A stretch of 64,000 bases of DNA from Druceiella hillmani. Taxonomy: Eukaryota; Arthropoda; Insecta; Lepidoptera; Hepialidae. The stretch is from positions 7,569,501-7,633,500 of the forward strand of contig JAYKKI010000052.1 in NCBI GenBank assembly GCA_039881145.1, written 5' to 3'. Under the pieces are notes generated by a model that was given only the letters and a program-made list of their open reading frames with translations, had not been told where the DNA came from and did not search any database. Made by a program: the position numbers and the translations under genes. Positions 1-11,667 of the stretch are shown one piece after another (within the stretch, counting starts at the first letter, position 1; every line of letters starts with the position of its first letter).

Positions 1-870
1 TTAAAACTTAAGGGTTACCGTAGCAATATTTTGATAAAGTTTTTTGTGTTGTTCTGATGCCTTAATGGCATTTATTTGGACTTTATCTTTATTTTGTTAA
101 ACTCGTTACTCACGATGAAGGCTATTATTATCGGTTGCGCGTCTCGGCGCCATAAATTACTGTTGCTAGCAATTACGAGCTACTGCGAATAAAGTTTGCG
201 ATTATATCATTTGCGGGAAGAGGCGGGTCGGTGTCGGTGAGCGCTGAAAATGAAAAGAGAAATCAGAGACTCCTTACCATTTTATTTGTTACCAAACTAT
301 TAGACGAAATCCATTCGTTTGATGCGATAAAATGCCTGAATTTTTGAGAGACTTTTCCAAATTTTGGGTTCAACGTGACATAAATTATTTCTCCCTTGAA
401 GTGTTTTAAATATTTTATAAAATTTTAATTCAAATGAAAACTAAAGATTTAAGATTCCGAACTTTATACAAAAGTTAAATTATTGCAATTTTTTTATCTA
501 TATTGGTCCCGATTTGGGATGAAAGTAGCGTACATTAATAGTGCAATTCTCTAAAATAAAAAGATTTTATTTTGTATATAAAGTGTTCGTGATGGAAAAT
601 TAAATGTTTTGAGAGAAAATAAATGGCATTTAAGTACATTTTTAGAACACTGCTTTAACTGGTAAATTTGTTGAATTTAAATATAAATTTTTCGCGTTGA
701 TAAATGAGAGAAAGATAAATGTTTTAGCACAGCTAATGGAGTCCAAAAGTTTTTAAAATTATTAAACTGAACATGCTCGTAGTAGTAATTTGTTTAGACA
801 TCCACATTAAACATTTTATTATTTGCCCAGTACCGCAAACATGTCTCGATTACAATAAATATAGCACATA
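1..870. other. AT-rich stretch without a gene; G+C-richer patch at about 115-275
   Basis: No supported gene or repeat unit. The only departure from the AT-rich background is a patch at about 115-275 with several CpG dinucleotides and GCG/CGG words. I found no second copy of this patch elsewhere in the window, unlike the other G+C-richer patches. Confidence 0.5.
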
Positions 871-944
871 AACATATGCTTTATATCCTCGCTTGTTCTG
901 TAGGATTGCGTAGTTTAATACAGAACCCTAATAATTTCGTTACG

Positions 945-1078
945 TCTGTGTGTATGTGCGTGTGTGTTCACATGCACGAGTGCGAGCGCGTGTGCGTGTG
1001 CACGCACGAGTGCGAGCGCGTGTGCGTGAGCATGTGCGTGTGCATATGTGTGTGTGTGTGTGCTTATGCGCGGGCATA
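945..1078. repeat. GT/GC-rich minisatellite with a 30-bp tandem unit
   Basis: A TG-alternating low-complexity tract. It contains a 30-bp period: the words GCACGAGTGCGAGCGCGTG start at 974 and again at 1004. The tract ends in a run of TG. The cysteine/valine-rich open frame across it is a by-product of the repeat. Confidence 0.85.
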
Positions 1079-1404
1079 GATTTAAAAGTGTAGAATTTTA
1101 ATTAATATGGAAAAACATTTCCAAAGTTTAACATTTTGTAAACATAGTTTGACAGGTTTTTCCAAATGAAATTAAAATTACATTTATGTTTCCAATCCTT
1201 AGTCTGTTTAAGGAATATGAAACTTCAAAGTCGTTTACAATGTGTGTGTCCCCTTTTCCAATTAAGGCTATATAAGAATCTGGACGATCTCCCAAAAATA
1301 GGTTTTGGTAGGTACTTTGAAATAAAGTTATTTTAAATAATCCAATATCATTAGTTTAGTATAAATCTTAAGTACTTGGAAATAACATTGATTTCTTGTG
1401 GAGA

Positions 1405-1860
1405 TTATCCTTCGTAAAATAATAAGTCTGCACGCCGCACGTGAACTTTTAGAACACATTGGTTATATTTGCGAGCCTTTTGTTCGGCACTGATTTTTAT
1501 TTTGAAGGCGAACTCCAGCTTGGAGCAGGATGCCCACGTTAGTATCTTATCAATCCCTTTTTCTAAATAATCATTACGTATTACCACTTCCTGATCAAGA
1601 CACACATAGTTTTACACTCTTTAGATGACAATGTTATTTAGACTAATATCCTTAATATTATTTGGGCTATTATTTTCAAGGTTCATTTCCAAACCATACG
1701 GTTTACAGTCATGGTTAAGTTCCCATTTCATACTCTCGAGGCCTCATTGGTTGTCTGAGAATAGTACGATATAATCGGCAAACCTAAGGTTACTCAGTCA
1801 ACTTCTGAGAAAGCGTATCTTGCTATCTCACTACTGTTCGGATCTCGGCTCGTTGGGTTC
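1405..1860 (-). pseudogene. Non-LTR retrotransposon (LINE) reverse transcriptase fragment, decayed
   Basis: On the minus strand one reading frame runs from about 1860 down to 1405 with only a few stops. It carries the palm motif NLRFADYIVLFSDNQ, equivalent to the catalytic FADD box of LINE reverse transcriptases, with the second Asp changed to Tyr. About 10 residues on comes LESMKWELNHDCKPYGLEMN, the usual segment after FADD. Further on come a degenerate YLGQ box (YVCLDQEVV), NDYLEK, WASCSKLEF and KARKYNQCVL, in the order seen in insect LINE thumb regions (compare YLGQ, WAAFGKL, YNQCVLPVLTYG, known family words). The endonuclease domain, the upstream RT and the C-terminus are missing. The active-site change and stops mean it is dead. 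The clade is not assigned. Confidence 0.85.
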
Positions 1861-2334
1861 CTGGTTATAGGTTTACTTCTAAAATTGCAGTTTGATAGAT
1901 ACTTTGTACTAGGTTAGTACAGCGGTCAATACAGTTATTTTGAAAAAAAAACAAAGTTATATACCGTGAAATATAAGCAACTTTAAACATGAAATACCTT
2001 GATACCTTTTGTTTATATGATTATTTCTTTACACGTGAAAATTTTAACCAACTTTCACTGACAAATCTTAATTTTCTCACTGTTGAAAATTACAGAATTT
2101 TCATTTTGTCTGGATTATATATCGTTAACTGATTATTATTTGATACTTAATAAATAATACGTTTTAATTTAATTGGAAATACAAATATCTGAAATAAAAA
2201 ATTTAATTTCATCAAAAATCATTCCGGTTTAAATATATTTTGTGTTGCTTAAATACTGTCATAAGACCCAAGTTTTTTTGCTTTTTTCCATTAAAATCGA
2301 GTATTTAAAACTAGACATAAATATTTAGAACATA

Positions 2335-2356
2335 CCGGAACCGGAACCGGAACCGA
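2335..2356. repeat. Short tandem hexamer (CCGGAA) x about 3.7
   Basis: Three full CCGGAA units and a partial fourth, in an AT-rich surround. Each CCGG is also a restriction-type palindrome. No copy was seen elsewhere in the window. Confidence 0.8.
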
Positions 2357-2654
2357 TCAAAAACAAATCAGATCGTTTGCGGATTCGTTTTTAATTGCTG
2401 AATTCAAAATACCTAGGTGTCTGCTTGGATTAAATTTGTTAATACGTCTGTTCCCTTATTTCGATTAAATACAATTTTTTATCGAAATTAGTTAATAACG
2501 GAGCTAACTATGGATGATTGATAATTACCGTTTTTAAATAGGTATTTTCATTCTTCCAGTGAACCAAAATAAAATTTAAATGATGACACACATAAAATAG
2601 AACATTCTATGAGGTGACTAGATCATATTCAAGTGGCATAGTTGATGTTAAATG

Positions 2655-2680
2655 CACTTCGCAACAGGTGCGGCGAAGTG
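2655..2680. repeat. Short perfect hairpin
   Basis: CACTTCGC (2655-2662) is followed after 10 bases by its exact reverse complement GCGAAGTG (2673-2680). It is a small GC-rich stem in AT-rich DNA. No terminator or RNA role can be claimed. Confidence 0.55.
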
Positions 2681-5049
2681 AAGATAAAAAGCGACTGGAA
2701 TACGGTTTTGAAGTCTCGGTATTCGATGTAATTCTCATATTATTCGATCTTGAACGAAAATTTGAAATAAATTTTTAATTAAAGTATTTAATGAAATAAA
2801 ATTAGAAAGTCGCTTACTTTGTTAACAATAAAGGACATAATTTCACTGTAAATTTTTCCTAAATTACAATGCTAAATGCAAGTGATAATTGCGCACTTAA
2901 TGTTCCGTGCGATTAATTATTTCCCAACACAAGGTTTATGTTACGCTTATATCATGGAAGATGAGTTTGTTTCTCCAAAAGTCAATTTATTTAGGAAACT
3001 GAACAATAGCTCTTACTTTCCATACTGTTACATATAAATTTTTGTCTAATTGCAGTTTTCAGAGGGAAATTGAACGAGCAATATTTTGTAACGTTTTATT
3101 TGTTAGTAAAACTGTTTTTTTTCTGTTAAATATTACTTTTCCATTATATCAGCACGGAAACTATGGACTTTAAGAAATAATACATTTCTAATTACACAGA
3201 TTCCTAATATTTACATGACCGAGATGTTTCATAAGTGTTTGTCATCCAGCTTTAGTTTGGAATAGTTAAAATGACCTTGGTATTTTTAATTAAGTGAAAA
3301 TGCAATGATAAAGTTGGTTTAATATTTCTTTTCATTTTCATAAATATGCACTTTGAAGAGAAAATATACTTTTGTTGTAAAACTTTTTAGATAAAATATG
3401 AACAAAATGCAATTTGTAAATATACGGAACGTTCCGGTACAAATTTGCATGAAGAAACGAAATAATTAAGTTTAGAAATGTTGAGTAAACTAATAATAAT
3501 TTTTATTTGATAATTACATTAGTAGTTAAAATTACGTTAAAATACCTTAAAATAAATTGTTATTAATTCGAAATACTTCGGGTATTATATGAAACCTAGA
3601 TATTTTATGCTTTTCAGGTCAAGTGTGGCTCTCGAAGCTATCGAGGTAAATTTAGTTGACTGGTACCTTATTATTTCAGAGTAATATTTATGAGTAATTT
3701 TCGTGTTCCAAGGAACCCACAAGTACTGAGCAGTGCCCGCGCTAGCGTTTACATCGTCGGCACAAAAAGGCATATTGCCGTACCGTAAACATACAATTTT
3801 AATTCTAATTGTTCAATTATCATAAAAACTTAATTTTAGAAATAAACAAGTAACATAAAATTAGCAATCGAGCAGTAAAAAGAATTAAAAACCATTATAA
3901 CAAAAACAATTTAAATACGGCTGCGTAAGATATTCTCCAAAGTAAAAAATAATAAATACAGACCTTGGAGTAGAACATCGTGGATATAAATCTTATATAA
4001 TAATCTACGACTTCTATGAATATTTAATGGAAATAAAATTATGTGTTCAGAGTATGGTATGACCTGCTTGATCATTTGAACCAGTCAAGATATCATTGTT
4101 GAAGTTGAGAGTAGTCAACTATGAGCATTGGGATTTCCAAGTCTCGTGAAACTTCTTGTTTTTAATTTTATGGTTCGATTTTTCCAAGCAGTATTTTTTC
4201 AATTTGTACCCACCTACTTAATTTATATTTGTGTTCTTTAGTGGTAATAATGATGACCACTAAAAGTCAGTAAAAGGATACACATAAAAAAAACACTTCG
4301 TTAAAGTCCATTCCTCTAAACAAATTTCATCATTCAGTTTTTTTTTGCAACTACAACAGTTTCGTTTGAGACTAATCCTATAGAAGATTCAAAATAGGTA
4401 ATAAAATTGCTTAGCCAAAAGGTTTTAACATAAAATCGGTTTTTTCTAAAGGTTAAAAAAATGTTGTGTCGAATTTCTTCAGTTCAAATATTTAAAAAAA
4501 CTATGTTCAATATTAATTTATTTTATTAATTTATTACACATGGGTTAATTATTTACATATAAAATGAAAAATATAATTCCGCATGTGTAGATAAAAATTG
4601 ATTTTAAAATCATTATTTTGTGGCAACACATATGACACATGTGATGAACCTACTTGAAGTAATTATCGAATAAAAAGCACACTGAAAAGTCTAGGATATT
4701 GAAAATACCGGTACTTAGTTTTGGTATTTTGCGGTCCAGTAGTATTTTATAACATAAATAAAACACAACATTGCTATTGCTAAATATTTTCAAATTGGTG
4801 CCAAGTCGACTTATGTCTCCTCTCTCACGTACACCTTGGAGGTGCACTGCAAAGATGACTGTTATATTTTACTTTACACCGACTGTGCCCTTACATTTTC
4901 CAGGAATTATATAGCGTAGCATCAATTATTACGATCAAATCCTAATATTTTTTTCGAATTAAAATGTGGCAATCCAAATAAACAAGTATTATACAAATGA
5001 ATTGATTAATGCCAAAGATATGACGAAAATATTTGCACTCGGAGTTCAA

Positions 5050-5460
5050 AGACAGAGTCTCAATTTAAGGCTGACAATACTAATTTAAAAACAGAAAATT
5101 ATTAAGTCTCACGATTTGATCAGGCACTACACCTACAATATCGTGACTTATGAGTTGGAATCCAGAGTTTATTATCAGAGTATCAACTTGAGATCCACAA
5201 TACTAATTTAGAAACAGTAGATTCTTAAGTCTCACGATTTAAGCAGCCAATACACCTGCAGTATTAAAGTTGAGTTGAAGCCGGAATGCGGTAACAGAGT
5301 CAGTGTTTAAGACAATAATACTAATTTAAAAAAAGTAAGTTCCCAGAACAGCAAATTAATCACACACAAAAAATTATGTTTAGTATATTTATTTCCTAAT
5401 TATTAAATGTTATTTTAGGTAGGCAGTGTCCCTGTAGCATAAGAATTTATGGATTAAACG
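5050..5460. repeat. Tandem array of about 120-bp units, roughly 3.3 copies
   Basis: The landmark AATACTAATTTA recurs at 5076, 5199 and 5317, giving periods of 123 and 118 bp. Other recurring landmarks are CAGAGT, AAGTCTCACGATTT and a CACCTGCAGTATTA-type word. A partial fourth unit runs on to about 5460. The homologous array in M3 lies at 56225-56590, so the array predates that duplication. Confidence 0.8.
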
Positions 5461-5599
5461 TGAAAGTTATCATAATTTTGTATAGCCGTGTGGGCGAGAA
5501 ACGTGTACAAAATTTCATAATATTTCAATAATTAAAAGTAGTCGATCGATGGCACAAATAGAATTAATAGCAGCAACATAACGAAAGTGAAGCTAAATA

Positions 5600-7760
5600 A
5601 AACCGCTTAAAACGTGGGTTCATGCCTCTGGACATACATAATACATACATACCGATTTACTTTGATAATTTCTTGCTACGTTAAAACATGTCATACGAGT
5701 TCAGATTCGATGAATTTATTTGTTATTACTGAATAGTTTCTCTTGCCATCTCCTGGGTCCATCATTTTACCATGACTTTTTTTAATTACCGACACATACA
5801 CAGAGAAGGAAAAAATAAGCCTCTTAAACCTTTTATTTAAAAAATCAGTCGGACAAAATAAGAAACATTTATTTTGAAAATAGCAAGCATATTTTTCGTA
5901 ATATTTCGTTGATGCTACTCTTTCGGAGCTCTTCAAATCAGTGAGATGAAACAAAATGCAGATTGTATCTTTTTACATCCTCCATGCATAGATGTTACTT
6001 ATTAGTCCTTAAAATTTGCATGCCAGGGTTGTGAAATAAATCACATAAAACTCAAAAATAGTACAAAAAACTAACAATAAAATAATTATTGACTTTGACA
6101 AGAAAATAATGATTGCCAATGACAAAATTTTATTTTTGAATAATTTAAACTATGGCTAACATTAAAAGAGTCTATCGGTTATTAATGATTGTTTCTCGAA
6201 AGGAATGATGTACAGTTTTATATTTTTAATGTTATTTAATGTTGGGTTTAAGAATATTACAAATAACATTTTACTTTTTTAGAACTTTCTGTATTCTAAA
6301 AACTAAGATCTAAATAAACCCTTGGTCGGTTTTCGCCGTTCTACTTTGTATTAATCAATTGAAGGGTAGTTAGAATTATAAATGATAGTAAATTTACAGG
6401 AAATAACAATCTTATTTCATGAATTCAATACAACTCCAAGTTAAATAAAGTTTCATAATTTTAATTATGTGACAAAAGTAGTATGCGATCAAAGCGCATT
6501 TCGAACTTAATCCTCGCCCACCTTGCAATATCCGCTCGTCTTTATTGTAACGAGCGGCGCCCAGTTCAATGAGATTTATAGTTTATTGTTGAGAAGACTC
6601 TCATGGACAATTCCGAGTGCGGTTAAAAACTTTATTTTCGATTTACTATTAAAGCCTTGTTCTTCAAAGGCGACTGAACGCGTGATTATCGATGGAGCCA
6701 AAGCCATTTTACTGATAATAATTGAATGTTGAATATATATTATACGAGAACAATTGCGTGGTAATTGAGTTTACATTTCTATTATTATTTTAGGTACTGC
6801 ATAATTCTTATATTGAAACTTACGACTATGACGGGTATAACCTTGTAAAACAAAAAATTTATTTTATCATTTTTCATTGTCATTTATCAGATTGAATTCA
6901 ATTATTATCTTCAACCGACTAAAATTTTCTTCTCTTTCCCCTTTTTCATAATTTTCCAATGTGTATGAATTCATTTTTAGATTAGTTTAATTAAATGCAA
7001 TTAAATTCATTTTAAAAATGTTTTTTGAATTTTTCTTTACTGTTCATGTAATTTCAATTCGCACGATTTTTTTTTGCATTGGTATTTGTTTTTATTCAGT
7101 GGAGCAAAAAATATTGTGGATAAGATATAAAACTACATAATAAAATTGTTTAATTTTTATGTAAGGGGTACAGGGTAAAAAAGGACGATTCAATTGAGAA
7201 AATATATACCGTATTAGAAGATATATAATGCAGTTTAGTTCACAATTTATCGTGAATATATTAGAAACGTGCATCAATAAAAGGGGGAAGTGACTTATGA
7301 ATAAGGGATGTTTTAAGCATTTGATGACGTAAGGTTCAAAAAATTTGTTTACGATATGGTCATAATAGTTCATGAGCTCAATAAAAGTACAGCTTGGTGA
7401 ATCTAGCAAAATATAGTGAAATTATTGTGGGGCTTATTAAAAAACTTTACAAACCTTTTTCTTTCTTAAGAAAGTGAGGTCTGAGTTGATTTACAATGTG
7501 TTCGCATGGTTTGACTAGAGAAAATAAAAAAAACCACTGAATTTTGCTTCATAACTTAGTACCATCTCAATTAGATTTCGTTTTTTTTTCTGCACTGCTT
7601 TGAATATGCCAACATATTTATTTTAATTTATTTTTGTGCCAAATAAGTTTAAAGAAGTTAAAACTCTATTTTTGATTTAATCTGTATTTATGGTAAACAA
7701 ACATTGATCAATAAATAGTTAGATATGCTTTGCTTATTATGTAGATTGCCTCCGTTTTAT
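5600..7760 (+). repeat. Block with an inverted copy at 48.29-49.95 kb, missing from M3
   Basis: M3 passes from sequence matching about 5540 (at 56650) to sequence matching 7795 (at 56805) with little in between, so about 2.1 kb is absent there. From about 6250 to 7745 the block matches the reverse complement of 49.93-48.29 kb, including the G+C-richer patch at 6484-6735. Because two of three copies have it, loss from M3 is simpler than insertion into M1. An element that moved is not excluded. No terminal repeats were seen. Confidence 0.65.
6484..6735 (+). pseudogene. Patch P3: frame-preserving fossil, possibly an old exon
   Basis: A G+C-richer patch whose inverted homologue is at 49390-49610 on the minus strand. 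Both translate in corresponding frames: here TSGAQFNE and later FIFDLLLKPCSSK, there TSVARFNE and FIFDLLLKLYSSK. The spacer between them is 57 versus 60 bases, so the frame is kept despite indels. A run of about 24 bases around TTATTTTCGATTTACTA is identical. Most other differences change amino acids, so there is no sign of present protein selection. The family is not recognised. Confidence 0.4.
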
Positions 7761-8059
7761 TTTTTAATAGTATAAAAATTTACATGCTATGTTTACCAGA
7801 ATTTTTTAATGACCAATGTAAATTTAATTTCAAAATTGGAACCATCCTGGGCAAAGTTATATTAACGAAAAATTGCTTTGAATCGGTAACACTTTGGCTT
7901 ATTACTTATAATAAATAACTAGTGTCGGTTACTACGAAACCATTAGAAATGAAATCTTCGCCATTTCATGGTACTATCGTCACGGCTTTAAGCAAACAAA
8001 TAATATTTTTAGATACAACTTTTGATCACTCACTTAATGCAAAAGCAGTGTCACAGCTA
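7761..8059. other. Shared left-arm sequence, no gene
   Basis: This matches 56790-57000 of M3. The 122-codon open frame that begins at 7922 is interrupted in the M3 copy, its 3' half is private to M1, and its composition is AT-driven. I do not treat it as a gene. Confidence 0.6.
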
Positions 8060-8659
8060 GGTCAATTTTCACTCCGTACGACTTCTATTTATTATGTCTA
8101 CAACAGTCTTAAACCCTTATCTCTTTGCTTTATGAAGTCTGCACTCCAGACTGTAGTACCGCTAACACCACTCTTTTTACAGTACTTTGTATATTTACTC
8201 TTTCTGTTACAATTATTTTTTAACATTAAGTTCAAGAAATTGTTGGGAATTATTTCAATGGAACCATATAAAATAACTATTTTAATCTAAATCCTCTTCG
8301 TTCTATCTTCACTGCTAAATTTAGAGCCCGTCTCGAAGTAATTTGTCAGTATAGCTGCAAGCTACTTTCAAATTAAACTGTCTTGGGCTAATCAAAAGAC
8401 GGCAGTGAAACAGAGTCGCATAGTGATTTTAACCTGATCTGACTAGTAGCTAAGATATGGACGAAATTATTTTGCACTCTGTTTTTTCTATAAAAACTAG
8501 TTTCGTTGGGATATCTGGCTATCAACAGGCTATTATGCTGAAGTAATTAAGAAATTGTTAGTAATGGATAATCTTTCTCTTAATCTGGTCTAGTATATAT
8601 AGGTAGATAATTTTAATAAGTATATGGTTATAAGATGGCATGTGATTATAGTTTCATAG

Positions 8660-8730
<71 letters not shown>
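8060..8730. repeat. M1-specific segment ending in a (TA)n tract
   Basis: M3 goes from sequence matching about 8000 (57000) to sequence matching 8729 (about 57085) with only a short spacer, so some 600 bp is private to M1. The right end is an uninterrupted (TA)n run at 8662-8728. No terminal repeats or coding sequence were recognised. Confidence 0.6.
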
Positions 8731-8930
8731 CGCCTTAAATACTAGATTTCAAAGCATTGGTCTTCTTCGGCTTGAACCAATTAATGTAATTAAATTTTCT
8801 ATCCAAAATCTATAAAATAGCGGAAGTCGGGTTATACTTGATTATGTAATAATTATCTCTTTCAAAAACTTCACCTTTTGAATCTTTAACATCACTCTCC
8901 GGAATGCTAAAACTTATAACAAATTGTACA

Positions 8931-8960
8931 AGATATTTGCGAGGTAAGTTTCAGCAGAAT
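8931..8960 (+). other. Conserved 30-bp motif with a splice-donor-like GAG/GTAAGT
   Basis: The 30 bases at 8931-8960 are identical in M3 (57323-57352). M2 holds a slightly altered inverted copy (47152-47182) with GATAAGT in place of GGTAAGT. The core is TTTGCGAGGTAAGTTTCAGC. It has a consensus donor (GAG then GTAAGT) immediately followed by an acceptor-like TTTCAG, too close together to form one intron. Its role is unknown. It lies about 200 bp upstream of patch P1 in all three copies. Confidence 0.5.
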
Positions 8961-9140
8961 TCTTGACGTAAAATGTTTGCCTATTCCTTAATAGAGTAAG
9001 TGTCGAGTTAACAATTGTTTTAATTATAGAGATAAAATTATTGTTCCATATCACCATATTGAAGTAGTAAAAATTAAATTTAGAACTTTACTATATTGTA
9101 GTCTGCGTGTTTGTAAAATGAATCTGGATAAGTTAAAAAT

Positions 9141-9425
9141 ACATCATTGCGTTAAAAATTCCAACAACCGTTACAAATATTGAGTATGCCACGCAGAAGT
9201 TATGACATAAAGACGACGAAGCGAGACGCGAATGTGCACTGCGAATCCTTTCGGTTGAAGCAGCGTGGACGCGACAAGTTTAAAGGCTCCGCGCGTTACG
9301 ACACTACCACTCTCGATTATGACATCGCTTCTTCTGAAATTGTTTTCGCGGCTAAGTTTAGTAGGTCTGCGAAGAAACGACGCAGTTTCCCGAATCCTGA
9401 GCTGCATCGAAATGTGGCGTGCTAA
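9141..9425 (+). other. Patch P1: CpG-containing conserved patch (copies at 57.5 kb and, inverted, 46.6 kb)
   Basis: A strikingly G+C-richer patch in AT-rich flanks. Shared landmarks in the three copies are the CCGTTACAA word, GGTTGAAGCAGC, a GCGATAAGTTTAAAG-type word, CTCTCGATTATGACATCGCT and a GAACCGTGAGCTGCAT-type word. Reading frames overlap on both strands here simply because the base composition is higher. In the frame shared with M3 about 25 codons align without indels, but most changes alter amino acids, and M2 has a stop. This reads as DNA-level conservation or slow decay, not a live gene. It could be a relic promoter or an old exon. Confidence 0.55.
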
Positions 9426-10185
9426 ATATATCAAAATGTTTCTTCATCAAAATGTTTCTTCTTGGTTACGTATAAGTTGTTTCAAATTTGACTGAAAAGG
9501 AAGATCATGTTATTAAGAAAATATGTATCGGATTGTGGTCTGCATGTATGTGATAGAGAAAATGCGTTGGTATCTAGCACAGAATGTATTTTAATCCAAA
9601 GCAGAAGTCTGTCTAATAATTACGCTATGTATATATATTACCATTACTTTTAAACCTTTTGCTGGCTCGAAAAATGTATAAAGACAGCAATATTTCGTAA
9701 ATTTATTTATGCCCAGAAACACATTTTACTTCAAAGGCATTTTCATTACTTTAATACTTTCTGTGCGTTTTTTATTCAATGGTTATTTGAAGTCAGTAAC
9801 TTTGTTTTATTATATAGATATATATTTTCTATTTTTAATGCTCTTAGTATCTCATCCATAATAATACGATTTTATAAAGAATTGGGTAATACTTCATTAA
9901 TTGAAGTCGGAACAGGCATTTCCGGCGCTCAATGAATATAAATAAGTTCGTACATATCTACGTGCAGATATACTTGCTTATATGCTTATTTATATAACCA
10001 TTTATTAATACCATTAGGCTCTTGTCACTTCACCGCAGTTGAGAAAAATATATTATTAATCCATCTAAGTAATTCAATCCAGTAATAGATGGCACTTATC
10101 TGATTTTACTCTTTTAAGATTGTTTAAGAGGTCATCTAACACAGCAAGGCATCGACAGATATGGAAAGATCTTTAGGGATCTATC
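9426..10185. other. Left-arm sequence, no gene
   Basis: This matches M3 at about 57.8-59.1 kb, best at 9650-9790 versus 58540-58680 around ACACATTTTAC and CATTTTCATTACTTTAATA. No reading frame is shared between copies. Confidence 0.6.
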
Positions 10186-10294
10186 TTATAACGTATATCC
10201 ATAATATAATATATATCGTATAACATATATCCATATTATAACGTATATCCATATTATAACGTAATAGCGTATATCCATATTATAACGTATATCC
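10186..10294. repeat. Tandem array of a 20-bp unit, about 5 copies
   Basis: The unit is close to TATAACGTATATCCATATTA and recurs with small variants from 10186 to 10294. The corresponding place in M3 lacks the array, so it expanded after the M1/M3 split. Confidence 0.8.
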
Positions 10295-10619
10295 AAAATC
10301 TGTTTAAGTCAACTCTATTGTTTAGTTATTTACTTATTCAGTATCTTATATTGTTCACGCCTTTATGTGTACTTGAGCGTATATACTTACCTATTAGTTA
10401 CCTACCATGATTTTAAATAAATCATATATACCTGTACATACGTAGCAACCTCTTGCATGGTTGCTTTCTTGCCTACATCAATACAAGTCAAATGAGTTTC
10501 AAACACCCTTTCCACAAGTTTACTCCTCCCCAACATTGAATAGTTACTCTCGCTATTTTTCGCACCATTATTAGCTACTAGACAGTACATTTTACAAAAA
10601 GACTGATTAGCAAAATGAA

Positions 10620-11360
10620 ATTAGCCTAGAGCCTATTCATCGTTCGAATTCCTGTAATAACTTGCCTTCTCTAGCAAGAGACCCTACTCATGAGTAAAAT
10701 ACTCTTCGATATAATTCAAATGAGCTCAAACACGATTGATATACTCCTCGTTGTTGAGAACTTCCGGTAGTTACGGAACTTGAAAGTTCCGTCATCAAAT
10801 TTTGGACACAATTGAGAATCGAAAACTCATCACATTAATTCAAAATATGCCAAACTCGATGAAACTACTTCTCACTATTAAGGAATTCTGTCACCATATT
10901 TGGGAACTGAAGACTCATCAAATTAATTCAAACGATGCCAAACGCGATGAAACTACTTCTCATTATTAGGAAGTACTGTCATCATATTTCCGTTCCATTA
11001 TTCGACTCTGGCCATTATTTGTGATCAAAAGATTTGCCGTGAAAATGAAAACTTGCAGAAGTAAAATTAATATACTCATTACCACGGAGTAATGCCTGTT
11101 GTCACATTTCGACTACGTTATTAGACCTTAGGTATAATTTATTATCAACGAACTCTACTTAAACCTACTTCCTACTGAGAGAGTTCAGTCACCATGTTTG
11201 CAACTCTAACATCAGACCCTGACCACCATATGTAACTAAAGTACTTCTAATGGCATGTCAAATTAGTTTAAACTCCTTATAAGTTCTTGAAAGGACCTTT
11301 TACTCCCATTCTTTACAGAGTTTTTAGACTATATCCGGAATTGTCATTGTAAGATTCTAA
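10620..11360. repeat. Degenerate minisatellite, units of about 88-124 bp
   Basis: Recurring landmarks are GATGAAACTACTTCTCA (10858 and 10946, an 88-bp step), GTCATCATATTTC and GTCACATTTC (10979 and 11101, a step of about 122), then GTCACCATGTTTG (11189). Words such as CATTATTCGACTCTGGCCATT and ACTCATCAAATTAATTCAAA recur. The units are unequal and decayed. The same array type lies in M3 at 59280-60050. A perfect 8-bp hairpin (ACGGAACT at 10773-10780, AGTTCCGT at 10785-10792) sits at its left end. Confidence 0.75.
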
Positions 11361-11667
11361 CCATATTTAAATGTGATCTCACTGAAGCCATTTCCTTCCA
11401 GAGAAAATTGAAAAATCTGTTATTGCATCTTCGTGTTATAGCTATAAATGGAAAAAAAATTTACACGCTGCGAATTGAGAACCACCTTCTTTTTAGCCTT
11501 TGGTTGAAAAACTATGAAAATAAAATTAGCACTAAGTAGATATAATTGATTATACATTACCAGATACTGAAAGAATTCAAGTGAGTGATTTTGAAAAATT
11601 TTTAGATATGTGATTCATATTTATACAAATAATTGTGTGTTATGCCACGGGAATAAAGAATCCTCTT

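Larger units (their letters stand above)
1861..3559. other. AT-rich stretch, no gene seen
   Basis: No reading frame or repeat unit is supported here apart from a short CCGGAA array (2335-2356) and a short hairpin (2655-2680), listed separately. This stretch lies left of the region that has a direct copy at 53.1 kb. Confidence 0.5.

Noticed and set aside
876..1079. 67-codon open frame rich in Cys and Val
   Set aside because: It is the translation of a GT/GC minisatellite with a 30-bp period; no gene features.
2655..2680. GC-rich hairpin as a transcription terminator
   Set aside because: No T-run follows, no gene lies upstream, and intrinsic terminators are not expected in this type of genome.
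6530..6570. tRNA-like words (GGTTCAATG-type) in the P3 patch and elsewhere
   Set aside because: No matching acceptor stem, D-arm or anticodon arm could be placed around them. No tRNA gene was found in the window.
7922..8290. 122-codon open frame, one of the longest in the window
   Set aside because: The shared 5' part is interrupted in M3 and the 3' part is private to M1. Composition is AT-driven and no domain is visible.
9171..9434. Three overlapping open frames on both strands at 9.17-9.5 kb
   Set aside because: Frames are open because the patch is G+C-richer. Copies at 57.6 and 46.8 kb differ mainly by replacement changes and stops.
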